Made by a program: the position numbers and the translations under genes
Notes under the pieces: generated by a model
Told to the model about the DNA's origin: nothing
What the model saw: the letters and a program-made list of their open reading frames with translations, nothing else
The model's database searches: none
DNA from: Mesorhizobium neociceri
GTDB taxonomy: Bacteria; Pseudomonadota; Alphaproteobacteria; Rhizobiales; Rhizobiaceae
Assembly: GCF_013520985.1 (NCBI RefSeq)
Contig: NZ_JACDTY010000014.1
Span: 62,001-126,000 of the forward strand
Length of the DNA: 64,000 nt
Direction of reading: 5' to 3'
In this document: positions 10,997 through 20,306 of the stretch, one piece after another
Numbering within the stretch: the first letter of the stretch is position 1
Layout: each line of letters starts with the position of its first letter

Positions 10997-11335
10997 TCAT
11001 CCCCTTCTTTCGGTGTCGGCCTGTTCGAAGACCTTGCGGGCAATGCCCACAGCCGTGGCTGCCGTCGGCCATCCGGCGTAGAAGGCGAGATGGGTGATGG
11101 TTTCGATGAGCTCGTCCCGGGTCACGCCGTTGTCGAGCGCTCGCTTCATGTGCCCCGGCATTTCATTGATACGGTAGCCCGAGATCAGGCTGGCGACAGT
11201 GATGAGGCTGCGGTCGCGCGGCGACAGGCCGGGACGCTTCCAGACGTCGCCGAACAGCACCTTGTCGGTATATTTGCCGAGGGCGGGCGCGATATCGGAG
11301 AACGGATTTTTGGGAACCGCTGGTGCATCGGTCAT
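10997..11335 (-). CDS. Carboxymuconolactone decarboxylase family protein
   Basis: 112 residues, the usual size for a single-domain CMD protein. The run [20 protein letters not shown], then [19 protein letters not shown] and HLAFYAGWP, matches the gamma-carboxymuconolactone decarboxylase branch rather than AhpD, since no CxxC peroxidatic pair is present. A role in a true protocatechuate pathway is unlikely because no other pathway gene is nearby; these stand-alone members often sit with cupins and reductases. The start overlaps the cupin stop by 4 bp, indicating coupling. Confidence 0.82.
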   Translation of the reverse strand: MTDAPAVPKNPFSDIAPALGKYTDKVLFGDVWKRPGLSPRDRSLITVASLISGYRINEMPGHMKRALDNGVTRDELIETITHLAFYAGWPTAATAVGIARKVFEQADTERRG

Positions 11336-11736
11336 GATGGCTTAACTCCGTATTGTTCGTCGGTGACTTTCTCCATCCAGTCGACGACCTTGCCGTCGAG
11401 CGCTTCGGCGATGGCGATGTGGCTCATCGCCGTGGTTGGCGCCGCACCATGCCAGTGCTTCTCGCCAGGCGCGAACCAGACGATGTCGCCGGGACGGATG
11501 TCTTCGATCGGCCCGCCTTCGCGCTGCACCAGGCCGGCCCCTGAAAGCACGATCAGTGTCTGGCCGAGTGGATGCGTATGCCAGGCGGTGCGCGCGCCGG
11601 GCTCGAAGGTCACGGTGGCGCCGCCGACCCGGGCAGGCTCGCTGCCCTTGAACGGTGCATCGATACGCACCGATCCCGTAAAATAGTCGGCAGGGCCTTT
11701 GGCCGAGGGCTGCGAGCCGCTTCGCTTGATGTCCAT
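11332..11736 (-). CDS. Cupin-domain protein
   Basis: 134 residues with one cupin barrel. The metal-binding motif is intact: [10 protein letters not shown] with the two His, followed by a Glu-equivalent region, and PGEKHWHGA supplying the second-motif His. Such quercetinase/pirin-like small cupins often partner with carboxymuconolactone decarboxylase-like proteins. It is the first gene of the minus-strand operon ending at 8859 and is divergent from the LysR gene, with about 150 bp between them. Confidence 0.82.
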   Translation of the reverse strand: MDIKRSGSQPSAKGPADYFTGSVRIDAPFKGSEPARVGGATVTFEPGARTAWHTHPLGQTLIVLSGAGLVQREGGPIEDIRPGDIVWFAPGEKHWHGAAPTTAMSHIAIAEALDGKVVDWMEKVTDEQYGVKPS

Positions 11737-11843
11737 GGCTCTGTTCCTTTTCGATGCCAGCGGAGATGGCCGCCGTCTTTGCTGGCGCGCGACGCTGCCC
11801 GATTTGTGATGGAGCCTATCTAGGGCCTGCGATTATTCGCGAT

Positions 11844-12779
<936 letters not shown>

Positions 12780-12885
12780 GCCCAACCTTCGTTGGCCTTC
12801 GGCGAAATAATCGCACGTGCAGCGGATGCAGCGGCGGGGTCGGCGCGTTAGCGCGGGGTGCCGGTTGCGCTTTTCGGAACCATGC

Positions 12886-13617
12886 TCAGACATGCACGGT
12901 GCCATGCGACAGCTCGCCCTCGTCGCTTGAAATGAGGAAGGCGGCGGCGAGCAGGCCGACATAGAACAACCCGACCATGCACACCACATAGATGCCCGGG
13001 ACCGGGCCCAGCTGCGCCACGCGCGCGGCGTCGAGGAATGACGCGCCGAAGCCGATCGGCGATCCTTCGCGCTGCAGGCTGGGCGTTGTGATCTTCAGCA
13101 CCCAGGCCAGCATCAGGATCGTGTACATAAAAATGTATGTGCGGCGCAGTCGGCGCACCAGAGCCGCGCGCTGCGAGATCAGAAAGCGCGGCGATCGCAG
13201 GCCTTCACCAACGATGGCCAGCCAGTTGGAGGCGTAGTCAGGCTGCGGCGAGAAGATTTGGGCGAAATAGTAGCGCTCGAACTGGCGTACCCTGGCCCGG
13301 TAGACGTCGAAGAAGCGGTAGCGCCGCGCCTCGATCCACAGAAGCAGCGTGATCAAGAGCATGGCAAACAGCAGCACGCCGTGATGGGCGCTTGGCGTCG
13401 ATAGCGAGACAGAGAGCATGGCGGCGACGACAGTGATTGCCCAGTTGCTGGTGCGGTCCAGCCGGTCGCGCCAGCCAGCCATGCGGGCGATTTCTGCGCG
13501 GTGGAAATGTGACATGGTGGTCGCGAGTTCCGATGAGGTGAGCTTCAGCGCAAACGCATCCGACACCCGCGGCGGCGCCGCCGCCTCGTCGGGCTTCACG
13601 GTCTTGACCTGCGACAT
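12886..13617 (-). CDS. DUF2270 membrane protein
   Basis: 243 residues. A cytosolic N terminus of about 55 residues is followed by two close membrane helices (WAITVVAAMLSVSL and LLFAMLLITLLLW), a soluble stretch with RRYRFFDVYRARVRQFERYYFAQIF, a third helix near YIFMYTILMLAWVL, and a fourth near the C terminus (IYVVCMVGLFYVGLLAAAFL). The ARRYRFFDVYRAR motif is characteristic of DUF2270, whose function is unknown. A GGCCGGC/GCCGGCC hairpin lies about 30 bp upstream of the start (13646-13667). It appears monocistronic. Confidence 0.8.
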   Translation of the reverse strand: MSQVKTVKPDEAAAPPRVSDAFALKLTSSELATTMSHFHRAEIARMAGWRDRLDRTSNWAITVVAAMLSVSLSTPSAHHGVLLFAMLLITLLLWIEARRYRFFDVYRARVRQFERYYFAQIFSPQPDYASNWLAIVGEGLRSPRFLISQRAALVRRLRRTYIFMYTILMLAWVLKITTPSLQREGSPIGFGASFLDAARVAQLGPVPGIYVVCMVGLFYVGLLAAAFLISSDEGELSHGTVHV

Positions 13618-13778
13618 TCCCCGCCACGCGCCTCCCTAACGCCATGGCCGGCCGAAACAAGCCGGCCTTCACCCCAATAGACGCAACGCGCGGCGGGCCG
13701 AAACGTTCCAGCCTCTTTCCTTGGAGGGGCTTATGCGCTCAGCCAGGCCCGCCCGGCTACGCGATCGAATGCGGTGCG

Positions 13779-14009
13779 CTAAGGGTCGCTTCCCGCGACC
13801 TTTTGCCGACGAGACCTGACTGCTTCCAGCAGTTCGCGCTCGCTGGTGCGAGCATTTCGAAAAATGGCCACAACCATCACCGCCAGGATTTCGGCGTCCG
13901 GGCCCAAGGGGTTGAGATGTTCATCCGCGCAGACCTGATCGAACACGTGTTCGCAAATAGCCAGATCGTGGGGGCTGAGGCAGGTGCGGTTGAAGCGCCC
14001 ACGCGGCAT
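13779..14009 (-). CDS. Conserved small hypothetical protein
   Basis: 76 residues beginning MPRGRFNRTCLSPHDLAICEHVFDQVCA. The pattern of an FNRxCLSPHDLxxCxxVFD start, an acidic middle and a C-terminal ERELLEAVRSRR helix is familiar from small rhizobial hypothetical proteins, which supports a real gene despite the short length. No catalytic motif or signal peptide. The last codons contain a GGTCGC/GCGACC hairpin (13784-13800) followed by TTTT on the plus strand. Function unknown. Confidence 0.55.
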   Translation of the reverse strand: MPRGRFNRTCLSPHDLAICEHVFDQVCADEHLNPLGPDAEILAVMVVAIFRNARTSERELLEAVRSRRQKVAGSDP

Positions 14010-14102
14010 TTGTGCGAACCTTTCAGGGCCCGCTGCCCGACGAGCCGCTGAGGCGATGGAATGCTCCAGCGATAATATCGTCGACAGTGTATTGCTGTGA
14101 GT

Positions 14103-14405
14103 TTACTCGTTTCCTGACGATTGAACGGTCAGAAGTCCCAAAATTTGCGCGCATTCACGAGCTTTATACTGACCAATGTTCATCAGCTGGTAGTAATCAT
14201 GTCGCTTGTTTTCCGGGATATGAAAGCCACGCCTAAAATCGGCCGCCTCCTTCGGAGTTCGAGTGCAGCCGATTTTACTGGCTGTGACCTTCAAACTTGC
14301 CAGTGAGCATCCGATCTTGGCCGCAATATCCTTCAACGGCTCGTTGTTAATGTATCCGTCAAGAATTATCTTGCGACGAGCTTCGCTGTTGAGCTTTGCG
14401 TTCAT
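14103..14405 (-). CDS. Small HTH-like protein in AT-richer DNA
   Basis: 100 residues. Residues about 18-47 (NEPLKDIAAKIGCSLASLKVTASKIG) read as a helix-turn-helix, and a repeat-like KRHDYYQLMNIGQYKARECAQILGL segment may form a second helical motif. Base composition from roughly 14060 to 14460 is visibly richer in A and T than the surrounding genes, and codon choice (AAA, AAT, ATA, TTA) differs from neighbours, suggesting transfer from outside, for example from a phage or plasmid. I do not recognise a named family. Confidence 0.5.
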   Translation of the reverse strand: MNAKLNSEARRKIILDGYINNEPLKDIAAKIGCSLASLKVTASKIGCTRTPKEAADFRRGFHIPENKRHDYYQLMNIGQYKARECAQILGLLTVQSSGNE

Positions 14406-14707
14406 TTCGACGGTCTCCCCAACTACGCTTCCACAATGCTCAATTATATATGCAGCCGGCTGAAGAGTGTCGTTAGCGTCGCATCCAGAAACTTATCTCG
14501 GAATGCATTTCTTGCTGTAGCCAGGGTGATCGCCTGCTCTGTCGACGCGAGTTCCGCTGCCGTCGGCAGCAGTTTCGGCTGTGGTCACCGAACGGCTTGA
14601 TCCGGCTGGTTTGTCGATATCGGCCTCAAAGCCTTGCCAGATACCCGAGATAGACCACATGATTGCGAGGGGCATGGGCATAGCCGATTCGGATATGGCA
14701 CCACGCG
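14406..14707. other. Gene-free stretch before the AraC gene
   Basis: About 300 bp without a supportable gene. The first part continues the AT-richer segment. One minus-strand frame (14493-14861) is open but has no family resemblance and overlaps the AraC start, so I do not call it. No repeat or clear promoter was identified. Confidence 0.4.
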
Positions 14708-15850
14708 ATGGACGCAAAAAGGCAAGGCAAGACCCCTGCGAAGCAGCCGCCGGAGCGTGATCGACGTCGTTGGCCGCGCGAAGCTCAACCTCATAACGAG
14801 TCAGCTTCGCCACTCGGGCCGGCGCTCCAGCCTTTGTCCTTTTCAACGCTCGAACTGGCACCAGAGGATCAATTCGCCACCTGGCAAGCGCACATGGCTC
14901 CGCTTGTCGAGGTCAAGTTGCCGGATGACAAGTCGCCGGACGATGGCTTTCCCGCCGACCACACGGCTTGGAACCTCGGTGGCATGCTGATCGTCCAACA
15001 GCACGCTCCGGCACATAGTTACATCCGTTCTGCCGCCAAGCTTCGGTCCAGTTCGATCGATCACTGGTATATCGCCTTGCCACGTACTGGCCGGTCGTGG
15101 ACGGAGGTCGATCGCCGCGTTGCAGAAGGCCAGCCGGGCAAATTGGAGATCAGGTCGCTTGGCTATCCGTTTCGCGGGAGGACAACGGACTCCGAAAGTC
15201 TCTTTCTCTATCTGCCGCGTGATTTGTTCTCTGATGTGGCCGCAACCCTCGACGCGAAGAACAATTCAAGTCTGATCGGCAACTTTGCCAGCCTCTTGGT
15301 TGACTACGTCAACAGCATCGAAGCAAGACTGCGCAGTCTCACGGCCGAAGATCTGCCCCGCATCGTGCACGCAACACGCAGCATGATCATTGCCTGCCTC
15401 GCGCCGCCGGCGGAACATGCTGCCGCCGCCGAACAACTGGCGGGTGTCGCGCTGATGGAGCGAGCGCGCCGATACGTCCAAAACAATCTGGATACGCCTC
15501 ATCTGACACCGGATTCAATGTGCCGGGCGCTGGGCGTATCGCGCTCTCGTCTCTATCAGTTATTCGAACCAAGCGGTGGTGTTCTCCATTACATACAAAG
15601 CCGCCGGCTTCTGGCAGCCCATATTGCGCTTAGCGATCCGGCGGACAGCCGGCGCATCGTTGAAATTGCCGAAGCCTTCGGGTTTAGTTCAGCCGCTAAT
15701 TTCAGCCGGGCATTCAGCAAGGAATTCGGTTACAGCCCCCGCGAAGGCCGCACCACTGTGGTGTTGCCGCGCTCCGCCAACTCTGTTTCGCCTGCTGGGC
15801 ACGAGAAGGCCTCTTCCTTTGAAGGTTGGCTCAGATCGCTCGGAAGCTGA
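14708..15850 (+). CDS. AraC-family transcriptional regulator
   Basis: 380 residues as written. Recognisable family sequence starts around residue 42 (LSFSTLELAPEDQFATWQAHMAPL), so the true start may lie downstream of 14708; the first 40 residues are charged and low in similarity. The middle is a sensory cupin-like AraC-binding region. The C-terminal 100 residues contain two helix-turn-helix motifs: LTPDSMCRALGVSRSRLYQLFEPSGGV, then IVEIAEAFGFSSAANFSRAFSKEFGYSPRE. No target gene is adjacent, and the DNA ligase remnant downstream is probably unrelated. Confidence 0.8.
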   Translation: MDAKRQGKTPAKQPPERDRRRWPREAQPHNESASPLGPALQPLSFSTLELAPEDQFATWQAHMAPLVEVKLPDDKSPDDGFPADHTAWNLGGMLIVQQHAPAHSYIRSAAKLRSSSIDHWYIALPRTGRSWTEVDRRVAEGQPGKLEIRSLGYPFRGRTTDSESLFLYLPRDLFSDVAATLDAKNNSSLIGNFASLLVDYVNSIEARLRSLTAEDLPRIVHATRSMIIACLAPPAEHAAAAEQLAGVALMERARRYVQNNLDTPHLTPDSMCRALGVSRSRLYQLFEPSGGVLHYIQSRRLLAAHIALSDPADSRRIVEIAEAFGFSSAANFSRAFSKEFGYSPREGRTTVVLPRSANSVSPAGHEKASSFEGWLRSLGS

Positions 15851-16148
15851 GTACGGGATCGGCGATGGTCGAGCCGGGCGGCGATGCCGCCATCGGCGCG
15901 AACGTGGGCTGGCGGCAACCTGAAACAGCGTGGGCCAGCCAGGGACGGACCAGAGCGCCGCACCGAGAGCGAGATATGTACGCAAGGATAAGTATCTGGA
16001 TGCGAAGCTAACGACATTCCGGCCTCGTCCGTAGATGTTCGCAATGGGTCTGGCGGGGGCTCGGCACAGGCGGCAGGCGTCCAGATAGCTGGGGTGTCGC
16101 TGCCTGTGCCGGCAACGCCTCCCGCTACGCGGTCAAAGGTGTCCGTCA
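15851..16148. other. Gene-free stretch before the ligase remnant
   Basis: Roughly 300 bp between the AraC stop and the ligase ATG. Open frames here have no family resemblance. No clear promoter, terminator or repeat was found. Confidence 0.4.
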
Positions 16149-16972
16149 TTGAGTAAGCGTGGCAAGGTCAGCGGCGGCCGGCTGGAGTTCATTCCGCCGC
16201 AGATTCCGACTCTGGTCGAGCAACCGCCCGAAGATGAGGGATGGGTTCACGAGGTCAAGTTCGACGGCTATCGGACGCAGCTCATCATCGATCAAGGCGG
16301 CGTGCGTCTTTTCAGCAAGAACGGCCATGACTGGACGGCAAAATACTGGCCCATCGCGCTGGCAGTCGAGCTGCCATGCAGGGCTGCCATTCTCGATGGC
16401 GAGGTCATTGTAGCGGGCGAGCGGGGCGCTCCCGATTGCCCTGCGCTGGAAACCGCGATCTGGAATGAGCCGAGCCGGCTGGTGTTCGTGGCGTTCGACA
16501 TCCTCCATCTCGATGGACGCAATCTTGCTCCCTTGCCCCTGCTGCAGCGCAAGCAGGCGCTGTGGCAACTGGTTGAGCCTGGCGCCGGCAAGATCCGGTA
16601 CAGCGAGCATTTCGACGGAGATACACTGGCGATCCTCCGCACCATCGACAAGATGGGGCTTGAGGGCATCATCTCGAAGCGCGCCGACAGCCGCTACCGG
16701 AGCGGACCGTCGACCACATGGCTGAAGGCCAGTTACTTCGAGGAAGGCGATTTCCGCATTGCCGGGCGTCATTCGCGAGCCTGGCACGGCTCCAATGGCC
16801 CTGATGGCCACGCGTGACGGCGAGAGACGATATATCGGCAGCGCTGTCATCGCAATGAAACCAGTCAATTCGCCTCCGCCTGTGGCAGCGGGTCGAAAAG
16901 ATGGCAGGCTCGCCGCCGAAGGATGGCGACAGGGCCAGCCAATGCGGCTACTGCGCTGGGGGGAGGGCTTAG
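16149..16972 (+). pseudogene. ATP-dependent DNA ligase with two frameshifts
   Basis: The first 206 or so codons encode an intact LigD/LigC-type nucleotidyltransferase domain: EVKFDGYR with the adenylated Lys37, LDGEVIV, VAFDILHLDG and EGIISKRADSRY, then a WLKA lysine motif. The frame breaks near 16768 in a GGG run; in the +1 frame the OB-fold sequence resumes as GVIREPGTAPMALMATRDG and GERRYIGSAVIAMKP. A second shift near 16870 is needed to reach LWQRVEKMAG and a stop at 16972. Read in its own frame, the first ORF stops at 16817 without an OB fold. Either the gene is dead or the sequence contains two single-base errors. A second ligase, LigD, lies at 62436. Confidence 0.75.
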
Positions 16973-17069
16973 AAGCGCGAACACGGACGAAACAGTGCGA
17001 AGTTTGCCGCCCGGCGGCCGGCAGGCCCTGTGCCCGCCGGCTCCCGTTCGTAGCCGAGAAATCATTTCT

Positions 17070-17492
17070 CTAGGCAGGTATCAGGACGGCGATCCGATGC
17101 ACGCCGACCTCCTTGCTCGTATTCGTCGCCTCGTCAGTTTTGCCCTTGGCGCAAGTGTACATGTCGCCCGTCTTGAGCTTGAATTCCTTGTCCGCCTTCT
17201 TAATGGTGAATGCGCCGGAAGTAATGGTGCACACCATGTCGTTGTCCATAACGGTTTGAGGCGCGTGTGCTCCCGGCTGAAACACTACATCGACAATCGC
17301 GATGCTCTTGTAAGCGGGAATGTCGGCGTTCCCGGTGCCGACCTCCACCACTCTGACGCCGGGCGCAATCTCCTTGCCTTCCTTCGGGCCGTATTTCTTG
17401 GTCTTTGCAGATGCCGCCAGGGCGAACAAGGGCGATACCGCGGCAGCCGTCACACCGAGAGCAATTGCAGACCTGCGATTCATGGTTTTCAT
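17070..17492 (-). CDS. Exported cupin-like protein
   Basis: 140 residues. The start MKTMNRRSAIALG is backed by GGGAGGATGCG immediately upstream. The N terminus carries NRR followed by a hydrophobic stretch ending ALAASA, a Tat or Sec signal, so the protein should be periplasmic. The mature part has a single cupin-type barrel with VFQPGAHAPQTVMDND and a Lys-rich second half (FTIKKADKEFKLKTGDMYTCAKG). It is the last gene of the copper/thiol block, 154 bp after the 8-Cys protein gene, with its own likely promoter and the hairpin at 17515. Confidence 0.65.
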   Translation of the reverse strand: MKTMNRRSAIALGVTAAAVSPLFALAASAKTKKYGPKEGKEIAPGVRVVEVGTGNADIPAYKSIAIVDVVFQPGAHAPQTVMDNDMVCTITSGAFTIKKADKEFKLKTGDMYTCAKGKTDEATNTSKEVGVHRIAVLIPA

Positions 17493-17514
17493 CGCATCCT
17501 CCCATTGTATTAGC

Positions 17515-17532
17515 CACGCACGAAAGTGCGTG
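17515..17532. promoter_or_regulatory. Perfect 7-4-7 inverted repeat upstream of the cupin
   Basis: CACGCAC-GAAA-GTGCGTG lies 23 bp upstream of the minus-strand cupin ATG, with AT-rich sequence (TAAAATATTTTG) just upstream of it on that strand. Position and symmetry fit either an operator overlapping the promoter or a GAAA/TTTC-loop hairpin in the leader. Confidence 0.4.
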
Positions 17533-17646
17533 ATCAAAATATTTTAGCACAGACGCAAATAGGCCGCAGAGGATTCCGGAAGCGCGAGCCAGTACCGTGA
17601 CAGCGGTCCGCCTCGCTTTTCAGATCGCAGCCGCCAATTCCGTCTG

Positions 17647-18210
17647 CTAGGGATGGTCTTCCGAGTTACATCCCTCCGCCGCAGCCGTCGGAAAGTCCCA
17701 CACATCCACGATCTGCTTGCCGGTGAAGCCGTGCTCGTGGATCAGGTATTTCGCCAGTCCGCCATACACCTTCCAGCGCCAGCATGGACAGCAGCACGGG
17801 CCTTTCTCCTCGGAATTGGCCATTGCGTAGTCGTAGGCCATCTGCTCGTCGCCGCTGAGGTTCAGGTCGTAGTAAGGCATCATCTTCTGAGCGATGCCCG
17901 CCGGAATGACATAGGGATCGCTCGGGATCATCGCGATGTCGCGGTATTTGGCCAGGCCGTTCACCTGGTCGGCATATCGTTTCATTTCCATCGGGCTGCA
18001 ACATGAGCCTGTAATCCGTGACATCGCAGGCAGGGTCGCGATCGACTCTGTAAACTTGGCCGAACAGGTGCTGTTGCCGTTCTGGCTGAGATCCTTGAAA
18101 CGGGCCGCCAGGTCGTCCGTAGCCATAGCCTCGTCCTCGAATAGGCCAAGGGCCGTGGCGGCGCCGATTGCGCCGAGAACGACCGTTCGCCGGTTTGGGT
18201 TCGCCGTCAT
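17647..18210 (-). CDS. Cys-rich exported protein of unknown function
   Basis: 187 residues with a twin-arginine-like N terminus (NRRTVVLGAIGAATALG). The mature part has eight cysteines: Cys49, a CC pair at 70-71 in GSCCSPMEM, a CCCxC cluster at 139-143 in GPCCCPCWRWKVYGG, and Cys181. HEHGFTG near 158-163 adds possible metal ligands. I do not recognise a named domain. It overlaps the DsbA stop/start by 4 bp and sits downstream of the SCO, TlpA, DUF411 and multicopper oxidase genes, so a periplasmic copper-binding or thiol-redox role is a reasonable inference. Confidence 0.7.
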   Translation of the reverse strand: MTANPNRRTVVLGAIGAATALGLFEDEAMATDDLAARFKDLSQNGNSTCSAKFTESIATLPAMSRITGSCCSPMEMKRYADQVNGLAKYRDIAMIPSDPYVIPAGIAQKMMPYYDLNLSGDEQMAYDYAMANSEEKGPCCCPCWRWKVYGGLAKYLIHEHGFTGKQIVDVWDFPTAAAEGCNSEDHP

Positions 18211-18995
18211 TTGCCGCTCCTTGCCTGCCGGATCAGTTTCTTCATCGTCTCAAGATCGGTAGCACCCGGAAAAATCTGATCGCCGACGACGAAGCCCGGC
18301 GTTCCGGTGATCCTCAGCGCCTGGGCCAACTCCGTGTTGCGGTCGATCAATGTTTGGATGTCGGGCTGCTGCATGTCGGTCTTCATGCGCTCGACGTCGA
18401 GCCCGACCTCGCCGGCGATCCTGAGTACGGCCGCCTCGGTCACCCTGGTCCGCGCACCGATTAGCGCCTTGTGAAAAGCGCCATATTTGCCTTGAAGTTG
18501 CGCCGCCAGCGCTGCCTTGGCCGCGAACAGGGAATCCGGACCGAGAATGGGAAATTCCTTGTAGACGATTTTGAGCTGCGGATCGTCGGCTGCGGCCTGT
18601 TCCATGATCGGCGCCATCTGCCGGCAATAGGGGCAATTGTAGTCGAAGAATTCGACCAGGGTGACGTCGCCCTGCGCGTTGCCGCCGACGGGGCTTTGCT
18701 TGTCGCGGAAGATGTCGTCGGCGCGCGACGCCAGCACCTGCTTTGCCTGGGCCGCCTCTGCTTCACGCTGACGCTGGTCCAGGCTTTGCAGTGCTTGCAT
18801 GAGAACCTCAGGATGCGCCAGGATGTAGTCATGGATTTGCTGATCGAGCTGGTCCTGGGACATCTCGCCGGCCGCACGCGCCGATATGCCTTGCAAACCC
18901 GGATTGAGCAGTAGCCAACCTGTCAGCGTGGCAATAAGGAGCGTGCAGAGGATGCCGCCACGGGAAGGGCTTGCCTGTCTTGGCCTGATGAACAT
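18207..18995 (-). CDS. DsbA-family thiol:disulfide oxidoreductase
   Basis: 262 residues. MFIRPRQASP is preferred over an upstream ATG because a gAAAAGGAGAAAG-type ribosome site precedes it. One membrane/signal segment (about 15-33), then a helical N-terminal extension rich in Gln (ScsC/BdbD-type trimerisation-like stalk), then the thioredoxin fold with CPYC at 121-124 (FFDYNCPYCRQM) and the cis-Pro loop TGTPGF. It belongs to the DsbA/DsbG-like group with a stalk, often in copper-resistance gene sets. It acts in the periplasm. It overlaps the following Cys-rich gene by 4 bp. Confidence 0.85.
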   Translation of the reverse strand: MFIRPRQASPSRGGILCTLLIATLTGWLLLNPGLQGISARAAGEMSQDQLDQQIHDYILAHPEVLMQALQSLDQRQREAEAAQAKQVLASRADDIFRDKQSPVGGNAQGDVTLVEFFDYNCPYCRQMAPIMEQAAADDPQLKIVYKEFPILGPDSLFAAKAALAAQLQGKYGAFHKALIGARTRVTEAAVLRIAGEVGLDVERMKTDMQQPDIQTLIDRNTELAQALRITGTPGFVVGDQIFPGATDLETMKKLIRQARSGK

Positions 18996-19036
18996 GTGCC
19001 TTTCTCCTTTTCTCGCAGTTGCCCGGTGCTCTCGCC

Positions 19037-19750
19037 TCAAAACAGGTCCCTCAACTTCGCCAGCCAGCCTTCGTCCGGCTCGGCGTGCGGGCGCTCGACA
19101 TTGTTGGTCAGCGCGTTGACAAAGGTGACGAGATTGACGGGCGCGAAGTTCAGGCCGTGGAAATTCGCCCGCCAGCGTCCTTCCTTGTCGATCACATGGG
19201 TGACGATGCCATGCATCTGGTAGCCGTCATCGGTCATGCTGAACTTGTGACCGAAGGCTTCCGCCAGCTTGCGGGTCGCATCCTCCGGCTGATCGGGGGT
19301 CGTGGTCAGGAACAGCCAGTTGGCCGGGTCGAGTCCATGCGCCGGTCCGTACGCATTGAGCACATCTGGCGTATCCTTTGTAGGGTCGGTGGTGATGGTC
19401 ACGAAGGTAACCTGATCCTTCATCGGCGCGCCATTCACCATCTTCTGGATCTCGGCGATCTTCTCGGTATGGAGCGGGCACACGTCTGGGCACGATGTGT
19501 AGATGAAATGAAGCACGACGACATTGCCGAGGAGATCGGCCGGTCGCACGGTGCGACCGTCGGCGGTACGCAGCGTGAAATCGGGCGCAGGCTTGTCGAT
19601 CGGCTGGAAATATTTCTCGTCGTTCTGCAGCATGGCGTCGACATCGTCGAGCGAGTGCGCCCGAGCACCGTGAGTGAAGCCAGCGACCAGCGCCGCGAGC
19701 GCGACCAGCAGCACACGCGTCCATTCGTTCCAACTCGATTGGATGTGCAT
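19037..19750 (-). CDS. SCO1/SenC-family copper chaperone-like protein
   Basis: 237 residues with a signal or anchor helix (VLLVALAALVAGF). The thioredoxin-like core holds YTSCPDVCP with Cys87 and Cys91 and the distal His in the MHGIVTHV segment, the three copper ligands of SCO proteins. SCO proteins deliver copper to cytochrome oxidase CuA or act as periplasmic thiol reductases. No oxidase subunit gene is in the window, and the partners here are TlpA (start 3 bp from the TlpA stop) and DsbA, which favours copper handling or cuproenzyme maturation. Confidence 0.88.
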   Translation of the reverse strand: MHIQSSWNEWTRVLLVALAALVAGFTHGARAHSLDDVDAMLQNDEKYFQPIDKPAPDFTLRTADGRTVRPADLLGNVVVLHFIYTSCPDVCPLHTEKIAEIQKMVNGAPMKDQVTFVTITTDPTKDTPDVLNAYGPAHGLDPANWLFLTTTPDQPEDATRKLAEAFGHKFSMTDDGYQMHGIVTHVIDKEGRWRANFHGLNFAPVNLVTFVNALTNNVERPHAEPDEGWLAKLRDLF

Positions 19751-19753
19751 CGC

Positions 19754-20299
19754 TCATTTCCTTTCCGGGTTGGCGGCGATGCGGCCGCGGATGAAGTCGA
19801 CCATATCGGGCGCATCCCATTCGGCCGACCCGATCAGCCGGCCGATTTCCTTGCCGTCACGGTCGATCAGCAAAGTCATCGGCAGGCCCACCGCGCCGAG
19901 CGTGAACATGGCCTTGGCCGAAGTGTCGATGTTGACTTCAAGGTGCTCTATGCCGATCTCGGTAAAGAATTTCTTGACGGCGTCGGGGCCCTTCCTGTCC
20001 ATCGACAGCGCGACGACCTCGAAGCCCTGTCCGCCGAGTTTTGCCTGCAGCCGGTCGAGCGTCGGCATTTCCTTGCGGCAAGGCGCGCACCATGTCGCCC
20101 AGATGTTGAGCAGCACCACCCTGCCGGAATAATCGGCCAGCGTTCTCGGCTGGCCGGCGGCGTCCGTGAAGCCGATCTCAGGCACTGCAGCGGGCGTGTC
20201 GACAACCGCAAAGTTCTGCGGCGCCTCCGCCGCAGAAGCGGGCAGCGCCGCGGCGAGCAACGCGCCGAATATCGCCATCGTTACTCTGCTTATGACCAT
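19754..20299 (-). CDS. TlpA/ResA-like thioredoxin
   Basis: 181 residues from MVISRVTM; the longer frame upstream is Arg/Ser-rich with no similarity. A signal peptide (about 1-23, ending ASA) is followed by a redoxin domain with WATWCAPC (Cys71, Cys74), EMPTLDRLQ and the cis-Pro VGLPMTLLID. This type reduces cysteines in apo-cytochromes, CuA sites or SCO proteins in the periplasm. It is sandwiched between DUF411 (7 bp) and SCO (3 bp), a TlpA-SCO pair known to cooperate in copper delivery in rhizobia. Confidence 0.88.
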   Translation of the reverse strand: MVISRVTMAIFGALLAAALPASAAEAPQNFAVVDTPAAVPEIGFTDAAGQPRTLADYSGRVVLLNIWATWCAPCRKEMPTLDRLQAKLGGQGFEVVALSMDRKGPDAVKKFFTEIGIEHLEVNIDTSAKAMFTLGAVGLPMTLLIDRDGKEIGRLIGSAEWDAPDMVDFIRGRIAANPERK

Positions 20300-20306
20300 C
20301 GGGCTC

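Noticed and set aside
15730-16149. Minus-strand frame over the gap after the AraC gene
   Set aside because: No ribosome site and no similarity; it overlaps the AraC 3' end and contains typical antisense composition.
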